Source: Chaunax sp. Z400 (Eukaryota; Chordata; Actinopteri; Lophiiformes; Chaunacidae). From it: a DNA stretch of 64,000 nucleotides. The notes beneath the pieces are model-generated. The model was given only the letters and a program-made list of their open reading frames with translations. It was not told the origin of the DNA and did no database searches. Shown one piece after another: positions 47,427 to 59,400 of this stretch; the first letter of the stretch is position 1; each line of letters opens with the position of its first letter. The translations under genes were made by a program, and so were the position numbers. The stretch spans positions 3,273,501 through 3,337,500 of the forward strand of contig CM075190.1 of NCBI GenBank assembly GCA_037577475.1. Reading direction: 5' to 3'.

Positions 47427-50400
47427 GTAAGACCACTGTGTTGGTGTGTCGGGCTAACTTGCTATCGTGTTAAAGTGGTGAGGTTCACAGATGTGGGGTA
47501 GGCGTGGCTTCAGAGTGTTTATGGAGCAGGAGATTATTTCTCTGCTCAAGTAAAGTACATTTAAATATATTCTTTTGAATGGAGTTTTTACTGCAGCGTC
47601 CTACATGTAATCAGAGTCCTCCAACATGCAAATCATCGTCGGTTTCAAGCGAGGACTGCAGGGAATGACAATGTCTGTGACTGTGTCGATATTCATGTTG
47701 CTGGTCTGGTATTTTTGCCAAACATGTCACAATGGAGTTGTGCTTACATACAGCCTGTAAGTGTTCGAGGTATTTGTTTACGTCCAGTTTAGAGGCAGTG
47801 TTGACATTGCTGTTGGTGAAGTAAGCTTAGATTAAGTCTCATTCCTCTCATGTCAAAAGCTCACACACATTTCCCCGTCGTCAGCCTGAAATTTGTATCA
47901 TAGATCATTGTTAACCTGACATCTAGTCCATTTTTGAACAGTTACTGTTATAAAGCATGAGAGTGGAGCAGAGAGTGGAGATCCTGTTTACTTTTTGTGG
48001 AGTTTGATGTGGAAAAGCGTGATACACCCACCATGTGTATCTACTAATGATCATTGGTCATATTAAATCTACTGAAATTTATCTCTCTCACTACAACAGT
48101 ATTCGACAGCACACTCTTTCATTCACATCAAACACAACGTCACCCATTTTACAAACATGTACATTTAAATATGTCTGAATATTTTACTTTAAGTATGAAA
48201 AAACATAATCACGTTCAAAATCATTTAGAAAAAAACAGAACCCACAGCTCACAGCTGAAGTGATGACAGAGGAGTTGTGTAGCTACTTTCTCCAGAGCCG
48301 TCCATACTTTGACATACTGTATATATGATTATTAGTATCGATAAACAAATGCCCCAGAGTGTTTCCCTTACAGACTGTATGTACACAAAAACATATGGTG
48401 TTTGACATGTTTAGCAAAAATACCAGACCAGCAACATGAATATCGACACAGTCACGGACGTTGTCATTCTCGTTGCAGTCCTCGCTTTAAACCGACGATG
48501 CTTTGCGGGTTGGAGGACTCTGATTACATGTAGGACGTTGATGTAATAACTACATTCAAAAGAATACACATAAATATACGTTACATGAGCAGAGAAATCA
48601 GGGTGCATTTCCCGCTTGGGAGACAGACAACTCTGAAGCCACGCCTAACACACATCTATGAACCTCACCACTTAATACAATCACAAGTTGATCTGACACA
48701 CTGGAACCTCAGCAGACATTTTCAGTAGACAGTAGAACCCCAGCAGACATTCTCTGTCAACAGTCAAACGTCCGTAGACATTCTCTGTAGAGGGTAGAAA
48801 AGAAGCAGACATTCCGTGTACACAGTAGAACAGCAGCAGACATTCTCTGTCAACAGTCGAACCTCAGTAGACATTGTCTGTAGAGAGTAGAACCTCAGCA
48901 GATGTTCTCTGTAGAGAGTAGAACAGAAGCAGACATTCTCTGTAGACAGCAGAACAGAAGCAGACATTCTCTGTGATCACTAGAACCTCAGCAGACATTC
49001 TCTGTAGACAGTGGAACAGAAGCAGACATTCCCTGTAGACAGTAGAACAGCAACAGACACTCTCTGTAGACAGTAGAACCTCAGCAGACATTCTCTGTAG
49101 ACAGTAAAACCTCAGCAGACATTCTCTGTAGACAGTAGAACCTCAGCAGATATTCTCTGTAGACAGTAGAACCTCAGCAAACATTCTCTGTAGACAGTAG
49201 AACCTCAGCAGACATTCTCTGTAGACAGTAGAACCTCAACAGATTTTCTCTGTAGGCAGTAGAACCTCAGCAGACATTCTGTGTAGACAGTAGAACAGAA
49301 GCAGACATTCTCTGTAGACAGTAGAACAGAAGCAGACGTTCTCTGTACACAGTAGAACAGAAGCAGACATTTTCTATAGACAGTAGACGAGAAGCAGACA
49401 TTCTCTGTAGACAGTAGAACAGCAGCAGACATTTTCTGTAGACAGTAGACGAGAAGCAGACATTCTTTGTAGACAGTAGAACCTCAGCAGACATTCTCTG
49501 TAGATAGTAGACCAGAATCAGACATTCTCTGTTGACAGTAGAACCTCAGCAGACATTCTCTCTAGACAGTAGAATAGAAGCAGACATTCTCTCTAGACAG
49601 TAGAACCTCAGCAGACATTCTCTGTAGACAGTAGAACAGCAGCAGACATTCTCTGTAGAGAGTAGAACCTCAGCAGACATTCTCTGTAGACAGTAAAACC
49701 TCAGCAGACATTATCTGTAGACAGTAGAACCTCAGCAGATATTCTCTGTAGACAATAGAACTTCAGCACATTCTCTGTAGACAGTAGAACAGAAGCAGAC
49801 ATTCTCTGTAGACAGTAGAACCTCAACAGATTTTCTCTGTAGGCAGTAGAACCTCAGCAGACATTCTGTGTAGACAGTAGAACAGAAGCAGACGTTATCT
49901 GTACACAGTAGAACAGAAGCAGACATTCTCTGTAGACAGTAGAACAGAAGCAGACGCTCTTTGTACACAGTAGAACAGAAGCAGGCATTCTCTGTAGACA
50001 GTAGAACAGAAGCAGACGTTCTCTGTACACAGTAGAACAGAAGCAGACATTCTCTGTAGACAGTAGAACAGCAGCAGACATTTTCTGTAGACAAGAGAAC
50101 AGAAGCAGACATTCTCTGTAGACAATAGAACCTCAGCAGACATTCTCTGTAGACAGTAGAACAGCAGCAGACATCCTCTGTAGACAGTAGATGAGAAGCA
50201 GACATTCTCTGTAGACAGTAGAACCTCAGCAGACATTCTCTGTAGAGAGTAGACCAGAATCAGACATTCTCTGTTGACAGTAGAACCTCAGCAGACATTC
50301 TCTCTAGACAGTAGAACCTAAGCAGACATTCTCTGTAGACAATAGAACAGCAGCAGACATTCTCTGTAGAGAGTAGAACCTCAGCAGACAGTCTTTGTAG

Positions 50401-53400
50401 ACAATAGAACCTCAGCAGACATTCTCTGTAGACAGTAAAACCTCAGCAGACATTCTCTGTAGACAGTAGAACCTCAGCAGACGTTCTCTGTACACAGTAG
50501 AACAGAAGCAGACATTCTCTGTAGACAGTAGAACAGCAGCAGACATTTTCTGTAGACAAGATAACAGAAGCAGACATTCTCTGTAGACAGTAGAACCTCA
50601 GCAGACATTCTCTCTAGACAGTAGAACCTAAGCAGACAGCCTTTGTAGACAGTAGAAACTCAGCAGACATTCTCTGTAGACAGTAGAACAGCAGCAGACA
50701 TTTTCTATAGACAGGAGAACAGAAGCAGACATTCTCTGTAGACAGTAGAACCTCAGCAGACATTCTCTGTAGACAGTAGACCAGAATCAGACATTCTCTG
50801 TTGACAGTAGAACCTCAGCAGACATTCTCTCTAGACAGTAGAACCTAAGCAGACAGCCTTTGTAGACAGTAGAACCTCAGCAGACATTCTCTGTAGACAG
50901 TAGAACAGCAGCAGACATTTTCTATAGACAGTAGAACAGAAGCAGACATTCTCTGTAGACAGTAGAACCTCAGCAGACATTCTCTGTAGAGAGTAGACCA
51001 GAATCAGACATTCTCTGTTGACAGTAGAACCTCAGCAGACATTCTCTGTAGACAGTAGAACCTCAGCAGACATTCTCTGTAGACAGTAGAACAGAAGCAG
51101 ACATTCTCTGTTGACAGTAGAACCTCAGCAGACAGTCTTTGTAGACAATAGAACCTCAGCAGACATTCTCTGTAGACAGTAGAACCTCAGCAGACATTCT
51201 CTGTAGACAGTAGAACAGCAGCAGACATTTTTTATAGACAGGAGAACCTCAGCAGACATTCTCTGTAGACATTAGAACAGCAGCAGACATTCTTTGTAGA
51301 CAGTAGAACAGAAGCAGACATTCTCTGGAGAGAGTAGAACAGCAGCAGACAGTCTTTGTAGACAGTAGAACCTCAGCAGACATTTTCTGTAGACAGTAAA
51401 ACCTCAGCAGACATTCTCTGTAGACAGTAGAACCTCAGCAGACATTCTCTGTAGACAGTAGAACCTCAGTAAACATTCTCTGTAGACAGTAGAACCTCAG
51501 CAGACATTCTCTGTAGACAGTAGAACCTCAGCAGACATTTTCTGTAGACAGTAAAACCTCAGCAGACATTCTCTGTAGACAGTAGAACCTCAACAGATTT
51601 TCTCTGTAGGCAGTAGAACCTCAGCAGACATTCTATGTAGACAGTAGAACAGAAGCAGACATTTTCTGTAGACAGTAGAACAGAAGCAGACGTTCTCTGT
51701 AGACAGTAGAACAGCAGCAGACGTTCTCTGTACACAGTAGAACAGAAGCAGACGTTCTCTGTACACAGTAGAACAGAAGCAGACATTCTCTGTAGACAGT
51801 AGAACCTCAGCAGATTTTCTCTGTAGACAGTAGAACCTCAACAGATTTTCTCTGTAGACAGTAGAACCTCAGCAGACAGTCTTTGTAGACAGTAGAACCT
51901 CAGTAGACATTTTTTTGTAGGCAGTAGAACCTCGGCAGACATTCTCTGTAGACAGTAGAACATCAGCAGACGTACTCTGTAGACAGTAGAACGAAGCAGA
52001 CGTTCTCTGTAGACAGTAGAACCTCAGCAGACGTTCTCTCTAGACAGTAGAACCTCAGCAGACATTCTCTGTAGACAGTAGAACAGCAGCAGACGTTCTC
52101 TGTAGAGAGTAGAACCTCAGCAGACAGTCTTTGTAGACAGTAGAACCTCATCAGTCATTCTCGATAGACAGTAGAACCTGAACAGATTTTCTCTGTAGAC
52201 AGTAGAACCTCAGCAGACAGTCTTTGTAGACAGTAGAACCTAAGCAGACATTCTCTGTAGGCAGTAGAAACTCAGCAGACAGTCTTTGTAGACAATAGAA
52301 CGTCACGAGAAGTTCTCTGTAGACATAACCCTTTTCATCACAGCTGAAGTGATGGTAGAGGGGTTCATATGCAGCTACGTTCTCCGGAGCCAACCATACT
52401 TTGACATACTGTACATACGATTATCAGTATAGATGTTAATGTGAAATAATGGCCACCATAAGTACGGTTCTGTGTCCTACATTCGGTCTTAACACTTGCA
52501 CCAAACAAAACCACCGTGTTCTCCTCTGGTACATGACCCTGCCTGTTCTTATTAGGTGGCTCTGAAGCCTGGCCACAGTCTAATGGACTGGATTCGGTTT
52601 ACTAAGAGTGGAAAAGATCTTACCGGGCTCAGAGGGCGTCTGATTGAAGTTACCCAGGAAGAACTGCAGAAACACAACACAAGAGATGACTGCTGGACCT
52701 GCATAAGAGGTGAGCCGGATGTAGAACAGGGACCAAGTCAAACCTAGGAGAGACCCCTAGGAGCGACCCAATGAATCAGTAGCACCATTCAGACAGTGTT
52801 TTCATTCTGTGTCTGTTGTGTCTTTATTCTGCCACGACGTCTGTCTGAACACAATGAAGGTGTGATGGGATGTCAGTTTGTTCCACCTCTGACCTTCTGT
52901 GCGGTCGTAACAGTGCCGAAACAGGCGTCTGACTAACTGTCTGAATGAAGTTCCCCGGCGTTGCGGAACGGATGTGACGTTGTGGTAATATGTTCAGGTG
53001 TGCGACCTACCCCGGGGGGAATTTAACTATGCGGTAGCAACAGGAAGTTATTTCATGAACAAGCACAGACAATGACCGCTAAACTGTAGAGATAGTGAAA
53101 TATATCAGCTTTTATGTTCGCGGTTGCATCGTACGTCACGTTGCAGAGCTGGCATAACTGTGAACGCACACATCGAGGTGGTGTTGTGACGCGTCAGTCT
53201 GGTCCAGTTTGAACGCACCGAAGAGGTCAGAGAGAAGAGAATTCATTTCTCCCCACGCCTGTCTCAAAGTGACTAGTGAGAGGAGGGGGAGGCAGAGTGT
53301 TCATGATCCTAACAGTCTGAGCTATGAAGCTCTTAAAGAGTCTTGTACTTCTGGTACGGATACTCCTGTACCTTTTCCCTGATGGGAGGAGGGAAAACAG

Positions 53401-56371
53401 GCTGTGGGAGGGGTCTCTGGTGATGCTGAAGGCTCTGCTGATGCAGCGCTCGTTGAAGATCTCCAGGGGCCTCATTTATAAAATTCAGCGAAGATTCTAT
53501 CCTAAATTATTTTGTACTCACAGATCTCAGAATGTTCTTATGCAAGAAATATTCAGATCTATAAAACATGCGGCGCAGACCTGAACACAGTCTTCTCTTT
53601 ATAAATACCAACCTGTGGTGAACTGAGCAAGTATGGTCTCCTCCCAGTATCATCCCACTACTCCTCCCAGTGTCCTCCCACTACTCCTCCCAGTATCATC
53701 CCACTACTCCTCCCAGTATCATCACTACTCCTCCCAGTATCATCCCACTACTCCTCCTAGTATCATCACTACTCCTCCCAGTATCATCCCACCACTCCTC
53801 CCAGTGTCCTCCCACTACTCCTCCCAGTGTCTTCCCACTACTCCTCCCAGTATCATCCCACCACTCCTCCCAGTGTCCTCCCACTACTCCTCCCAGTGTC
53901 CTCCCACTACTCCTCCCAGTATCATCCCACTACTCCTCCCAGTATGATCCCACTACTCCTCCCAGTATCATCACTATTCCTCCCAGTATCATCCCACTAC
54001 TCCTCCCAGTATCATCACTACTCCTCCCAGTATCATCACTACTCCTTCCAGTATCATCCCACTACTACTCCCAGTATCCCACTACTCCTCCCAGTATCAT
54101 GACTACTCCTCCCAGTATCATCCCACTACTCCTCCTAGTATCATCCCACTACTCCTCCCAGTATCATCACTACTCCCCCCAGTATCATCCCACTACTCCT
54201 CCCAGTATCATCACTACTCCTCCCAGTATCATCCCACTACTCCTCCCAGTATCATCACTACTCCTCCCAGTATCATCCCACTACTCCTCCCAGTATCAAC
54301 CCACTACTCCTCCCAGTCGTCCCACAATCATCCATAAATAGTCTATGCTAAATATAATATTCTGACATTGTTAAGGAGCCTTTGTTGGACTATCAGTGAT
54401 GATGATGATGATGATGGAGATGAGTATGAAGAAGAAAGCAGAGTTTGCAGAGTCAGAGGTTCTCATCACCGTAAAACTGTTTTGTTTGGAGGGCTTAGCA
54501 GTGGAATATCAAATAAAAGGAAACAGGCTGAAGGTATTGGGTAATACTGTAGACTGACATGCTGTCCAGCCAATCAGAGAGCTAGAATTAGTAGCTACAG
54601 TGTCACTGTTTGAGTGATCAACAAGGTTGGTTGAGATTCTCTGGTGTTACTTGCTAACTGCTCATGTTGATGTTGTGCAGTGTGTTAATAAAACACGTTA
54701 AAGGACAAGTCAGCTGTGTCTCCAGCAGTTTGTCTGACAGAAGCATGTGGTGGATGGTGAACAGGGTTGGATCAAACAACCAACTGTTGCAGAGTCAAAA
54801 AGAAGGTCAAAAACACACAGCTGAAAAAAGAGAGATGGAATGGTTTGTAAAATTCAGAAAACAATTCATTTGTTACCTGTGGAGAACGTCCCCAGACTCC
54901 TTTGAAGATCATGCAGCGTGTTGTCAGCAATACACATGTATACATTAAGTTATTTCTTTCTCTGGGTTGAAATCATTGTGTCCATTTCACTCAGTGACAT
55001 ATGTGTTAATAAGTGGTCACTGGAGATGCATGTGGACACACAGTCTAGTCCCAGGTGTGAACAGCTGGACTCAGGCTGTCCACCTATGATGGGATGACCC
55101 AGGATGGATGATGGTACCAGGTCTGAACAGGCTCTTAGAGTAGTGTGTTAATTTCCACTAGACCAAAGCAGTGGTCACAGACTTACACATCTCTTGTGTG
55201 TTGGAGTGACATTAAAAGAGACTAAAATGCTTGAGGGAAGGTGCAGCATTTTTACCTGGAGGCAAGTGCATATGTTCTTTTTTGTCTGTTTTCAGGCATG
55301 GTATACAATGTGAGCCCCTACATGGACTATCACCCTGGTGGAGAAGAGGAGCTAATGAGGGCTGCTGGGACAGATGGCACTGACCTGTTTGACCAGGTAT
55401 GGAAGTTGATGGAGGAAGTAAAGTAACACTCTCAGGTTACGTTTTGAAGCAAAGGATGTCATGTTACACTAGTTGAAGCAGCGTTGAACAGGCTCTTGCA
55501 CTCTGGTGTACATCAGGGCGTGTGCCGCGTGGGGCAACTGTGCAACACTGATATTAGAGCAGCGGTAACATGCAGCAACTTTGCTCCTGCACTTAATAAT
55601 ATTTTTATTTGAAAACACTTTTACTATTTCTAGTATTATTAATAATAATAATATTATATATATATGTTATATATTATTATATTATTTTACTATTATTACT
55701 TTCTAAGTTACTCAGTGAGTAAATCATTATCCAGATAACGTCAATATTAAAAACCAATTGTGATTCATCTTAAACGCTCTTCTCTCTCCCCTTCCTCTGT
55801 CCTCCTGTTCCTACAGAGACGTGTTCTTCTTACATGCTTTAGAGTATTCTTCTCTGTGGGTTTGGGGTTCTGCTCTGGTGTGTGGCGCAGGTGATCGCCG
55901 GTTCAATACCGTTTTTTTTTTTTTTATTAAAACACGACCTTTAACAATTACAGTGCAGATGTAAGATGGTGTCTTTTATTTAGTGGTACTGTTCTTCCAA
56001 TCAGTTATGAGGATGATGAAGCTGTAGCTCATACATAGCTTGGACATGCTGTCCCAGGTCACACTGATAAAGTTGATATAACGTCCAAAAATAGACGTAT
56101 AAAACACTGTCATACTTAATCAAATGGAACATCCAGAAGATGTTACCGATGTATGGAAATCATGTATTTTTGACGTGATCTGTTTGCTCTTGGATAAATT
56201 CTGGGTGTCATATGCCACCAAAACGAGGAAATATGTCAAGAGCCTTAAAACAATGTTATAACTTTAGCTATTAGTCCAGAGACAGCAGACACACAAACAC
56301 AACTAGAGATTTTTGTTATGAAGAAAATGTTGATAATACATATTTGAAATGGCAGTAAACTAATATGATAA

Positions 56372-56408
<37 letters not shown>

Positions 56409-59400
56409 TTTTATCAAAGAAAATACATTTGTGTTTTTTTGTTTTTGTTGCCTCTGAAAACCCTTTGTTTGGAGGGACATATAGCCCTCACACTTCACCC
56501 TTCCCCTCTGTCTCAACAAGAATCAGGACACCCTACATGCATTTCATTGAATCACAATAGAGCACCATCAGTAGGCTATTTAAGGGGGATGAGGGGAGAG
56601 TAGACGCGGAGAGGATGCTAAGTACTGAGCGCTTAGCAAGGCCATTATTATAACTGGACCTTGTGCGATGTGACAGTGTGTGTGCGTGTGTTTTCGTTTT
56701 GATAGTAATTTGCACTATAATATGCACAATGTAAGTACAGCCTGTTAGTGCCACTGACTGTTGTAAAAATAAAAGCCTGTATATAATATATAATAAAACC
56801 TGTTTGTTTCTATTCCGGCAACTCCCGACTGTAACCAATGAGTCTCAATAGGCTATATTTAATTAACTATTTAGTTATCATCATTTTAGTTTGATCTTAC
56901 ATTGTTGTTGTTGGGATAGTAATTGGCTCTATATGATATGCACAATTTAAGTACAGCCAGCATTTAAAAAATACAATTTAACAGAAAATGTGTTTGCAGT
57001 GTTGAGTGTTTGTAGGCCTAAAGGATACTGGTGATTAGGGACTCTTAGATTTCGGGGGAAAACGATACTTCCCCTCTTGTTTGAGGTTGTGTGAACAACA
57101 ATACACAGCTTCACAACTCTTAGGCATGGCTGTGTGAGTTTAACAGCGGTTGGTAAACAGCTTGTGGGTGTATTACCATAAGGAATGACTGTCGGCTGGG
57201 GCATTGGGCAATTGCATTTACACCCGTTCAGTCAGGACTCAAGATCTCTGCTGCCATCTAGCATGTACCGCTATCAAGTGCAGCAAACAAAGCCCCCCTT
57301 TCTTTGCTGCAGTGGCAACCATTGCTCCACCGCAGCAGCAAGGCGTGCAAATGAATGTAGTAACATCTGTATATGTGTTGCTATGGTAACGGCCATGTCT
57401 GTGCACAGGTGCATCGGTGGGTGAACTACGAGTCAATGCTAAAAGAGTGCCTGGTGGGCAGGATGGCTACTACTATCAAAGGTACACACACACACATAAC
57501 CTACAGTAACTCTGCATTAGTGTGTCCTCATGCTGTGTCTAACATTTGTTGGTGCTGTGCAGCCTTACCTCAGAGGTAAGCAGGAGAAGAATGGCTCCAG
57601 GTCTAAAGGAATACGCTTTACCTATAGATATATATACAACAGTAAATAGACTCTTGTTTGATGAGATATAGGAGTTTATAAGGTGAGTGGTGCTGATAAA
57701 ATGTAACACCACTGTTGTGCATGGTTGGGTTTATTTGAACCCTGTTAACAACTTAAAGGAACGGTTCATGCAAGAAGAGAAATTCAGTCATTATCTGCTC
57801 ACCAACATGTGGCACCCCGTCTGATGGAGGAGTACACAACTTTTAGAAAGCAGGTAAACACTGAGGTTTGAAGAGACCACAACTCCTCCTAGATCCCGTC
57901 TATGACACATGGACACATATCAGAGATCCTAAAGGGGTGTAAATAACATCCTGTCCTGTCACTGTAGGGTCTCAGGGTTTGATTACTGTGCAGTGAAGCT
58001 GCAGACATGTTTATGTGGACTTCACCTGACTGTCTGTTACTGTGGGCTTAGATATAACTGATAAGAGTAGACTGTTCTTTTATGTTGGAGGTGCAGTGAT
58101 GTTTTTTCTCCTCTTCTCAGCTATCATTCCTCCTCCTCCACCTCCGACTGGCCTCCTACCTCCTGTCTCAGTGGCTCCTCCCCCGAACAAAGACTCTCGG
58201 CCTCGGTATTGAAGACGACACATCTAAGAACAAATACACTCCAGATGTGAATACATGTGTGCATACAATTATCAGTGACATCATCATCTGCTGTCTGTCT
58301 GTCTGTGTAGGTACGACTGGTTCCAAACTGATGTGACTGTTCATGTGGTCGTTTATACTAAAATAAAGGTAATCACTCATCAGTCATACAAACACCCATA
58401 TGAGGCATCAGAGATGCGACTCTGACCTCTGCTGGCAGACAGTGGAAACTGCAGGGGTCTGTCTTCTACTGTCTGTCTTCACTGCTGCCCTCTGTCTGCT
58501 TTGATGGAGAGGTGTTCTGGTTCTGAGAACCATAGAACCTCTTCTAGTTTGACAGTCAGTTCAGTTAGTCATTTCCCTCATTGTGCTCTTTCATGTCCTG
58601 TATCTTAAAATGCTTTATAAGAATGGGTTGTGTGCACCGGGCTTCAGCAACCATCAGCACTTCTAAATGTCCTGAGATTGAGGGAATAGTGAGGAGACAT
58701 GAAACATGTCTTGCTTCTGCTGAATCTCCCACAGTTTTATTAGTTTTTCACTGTAATATGGAAACTCTATGTTTGACAGTGAACCAGCCTTTACTGAGTA
58801 CTGGTGTGCTCATTCACCACACACCTCCACTGTGTTGGTTAGGGTTCAATACTAGCTGGATCCAGGAACTATTTTTCATGTTAGTGATGTATTGTTTATT
58901 TGAGTCATGTTAGAAAAAGTGTAAATGTAAACATTTGTAACTAAGTAACTACTGTTATATGAAAGTCTAGGGGATCCTTGGAGATATGACGATGGAGGAG
59001 AAGTTTTTCTACATGTTTTATGAACATGAAAGTGTGTCTAGAGACAATACCTGTACAGGTATTTCATCTGACTCTAATACTTGACCTTAATTAACAACCC
59101 TGTGAGGTGTTTGACTGGTTTACTACTGATATTTGTTGTAGAAAACTGAAGAAAGCCTTTTCAGTAGATAAGAAAATACAGATATTTTAAATTATGAGGT
59201 CAAATCAAATAATTACATTTACACAAATGTGATCACACAGTAGTGGGAATCACAGTTGCTAGTCTTCAAAGTGCCACCCCTCGAAACTAAAGCCTTCTAT
59301 ACTGTAATGTAGAATATTTTTAAAGATTACAAGACATTACAATCCAGACAATGCCCAACCCTTCTAAAATCTGTGACTGCAACAACTTTCCTAAAACCTT

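Noticed and set aside
48704..52325. 31-nt repeats considered as a CRISPR array or as coding repeats (MSA.VLLSTENVC)
   Set aside because: No spacers between units. Open frames come from the 93-nt frame cycle. The array lies in an intron of CYB5R4.
53324..53584. Plus-strand 86-codon frame over the LINE fragment
   Set aside because: Shadow of the minus-strand LINE C-terminus, which carries the recognisable HSLF.LLPSG motif.
55900..55925. tRNA gene at the B-box-like GGTTCAATACC followed by a T run
   Set aside because: No A box at the required distance and no cloverleaf can be drawn; at most a SINE remnant.
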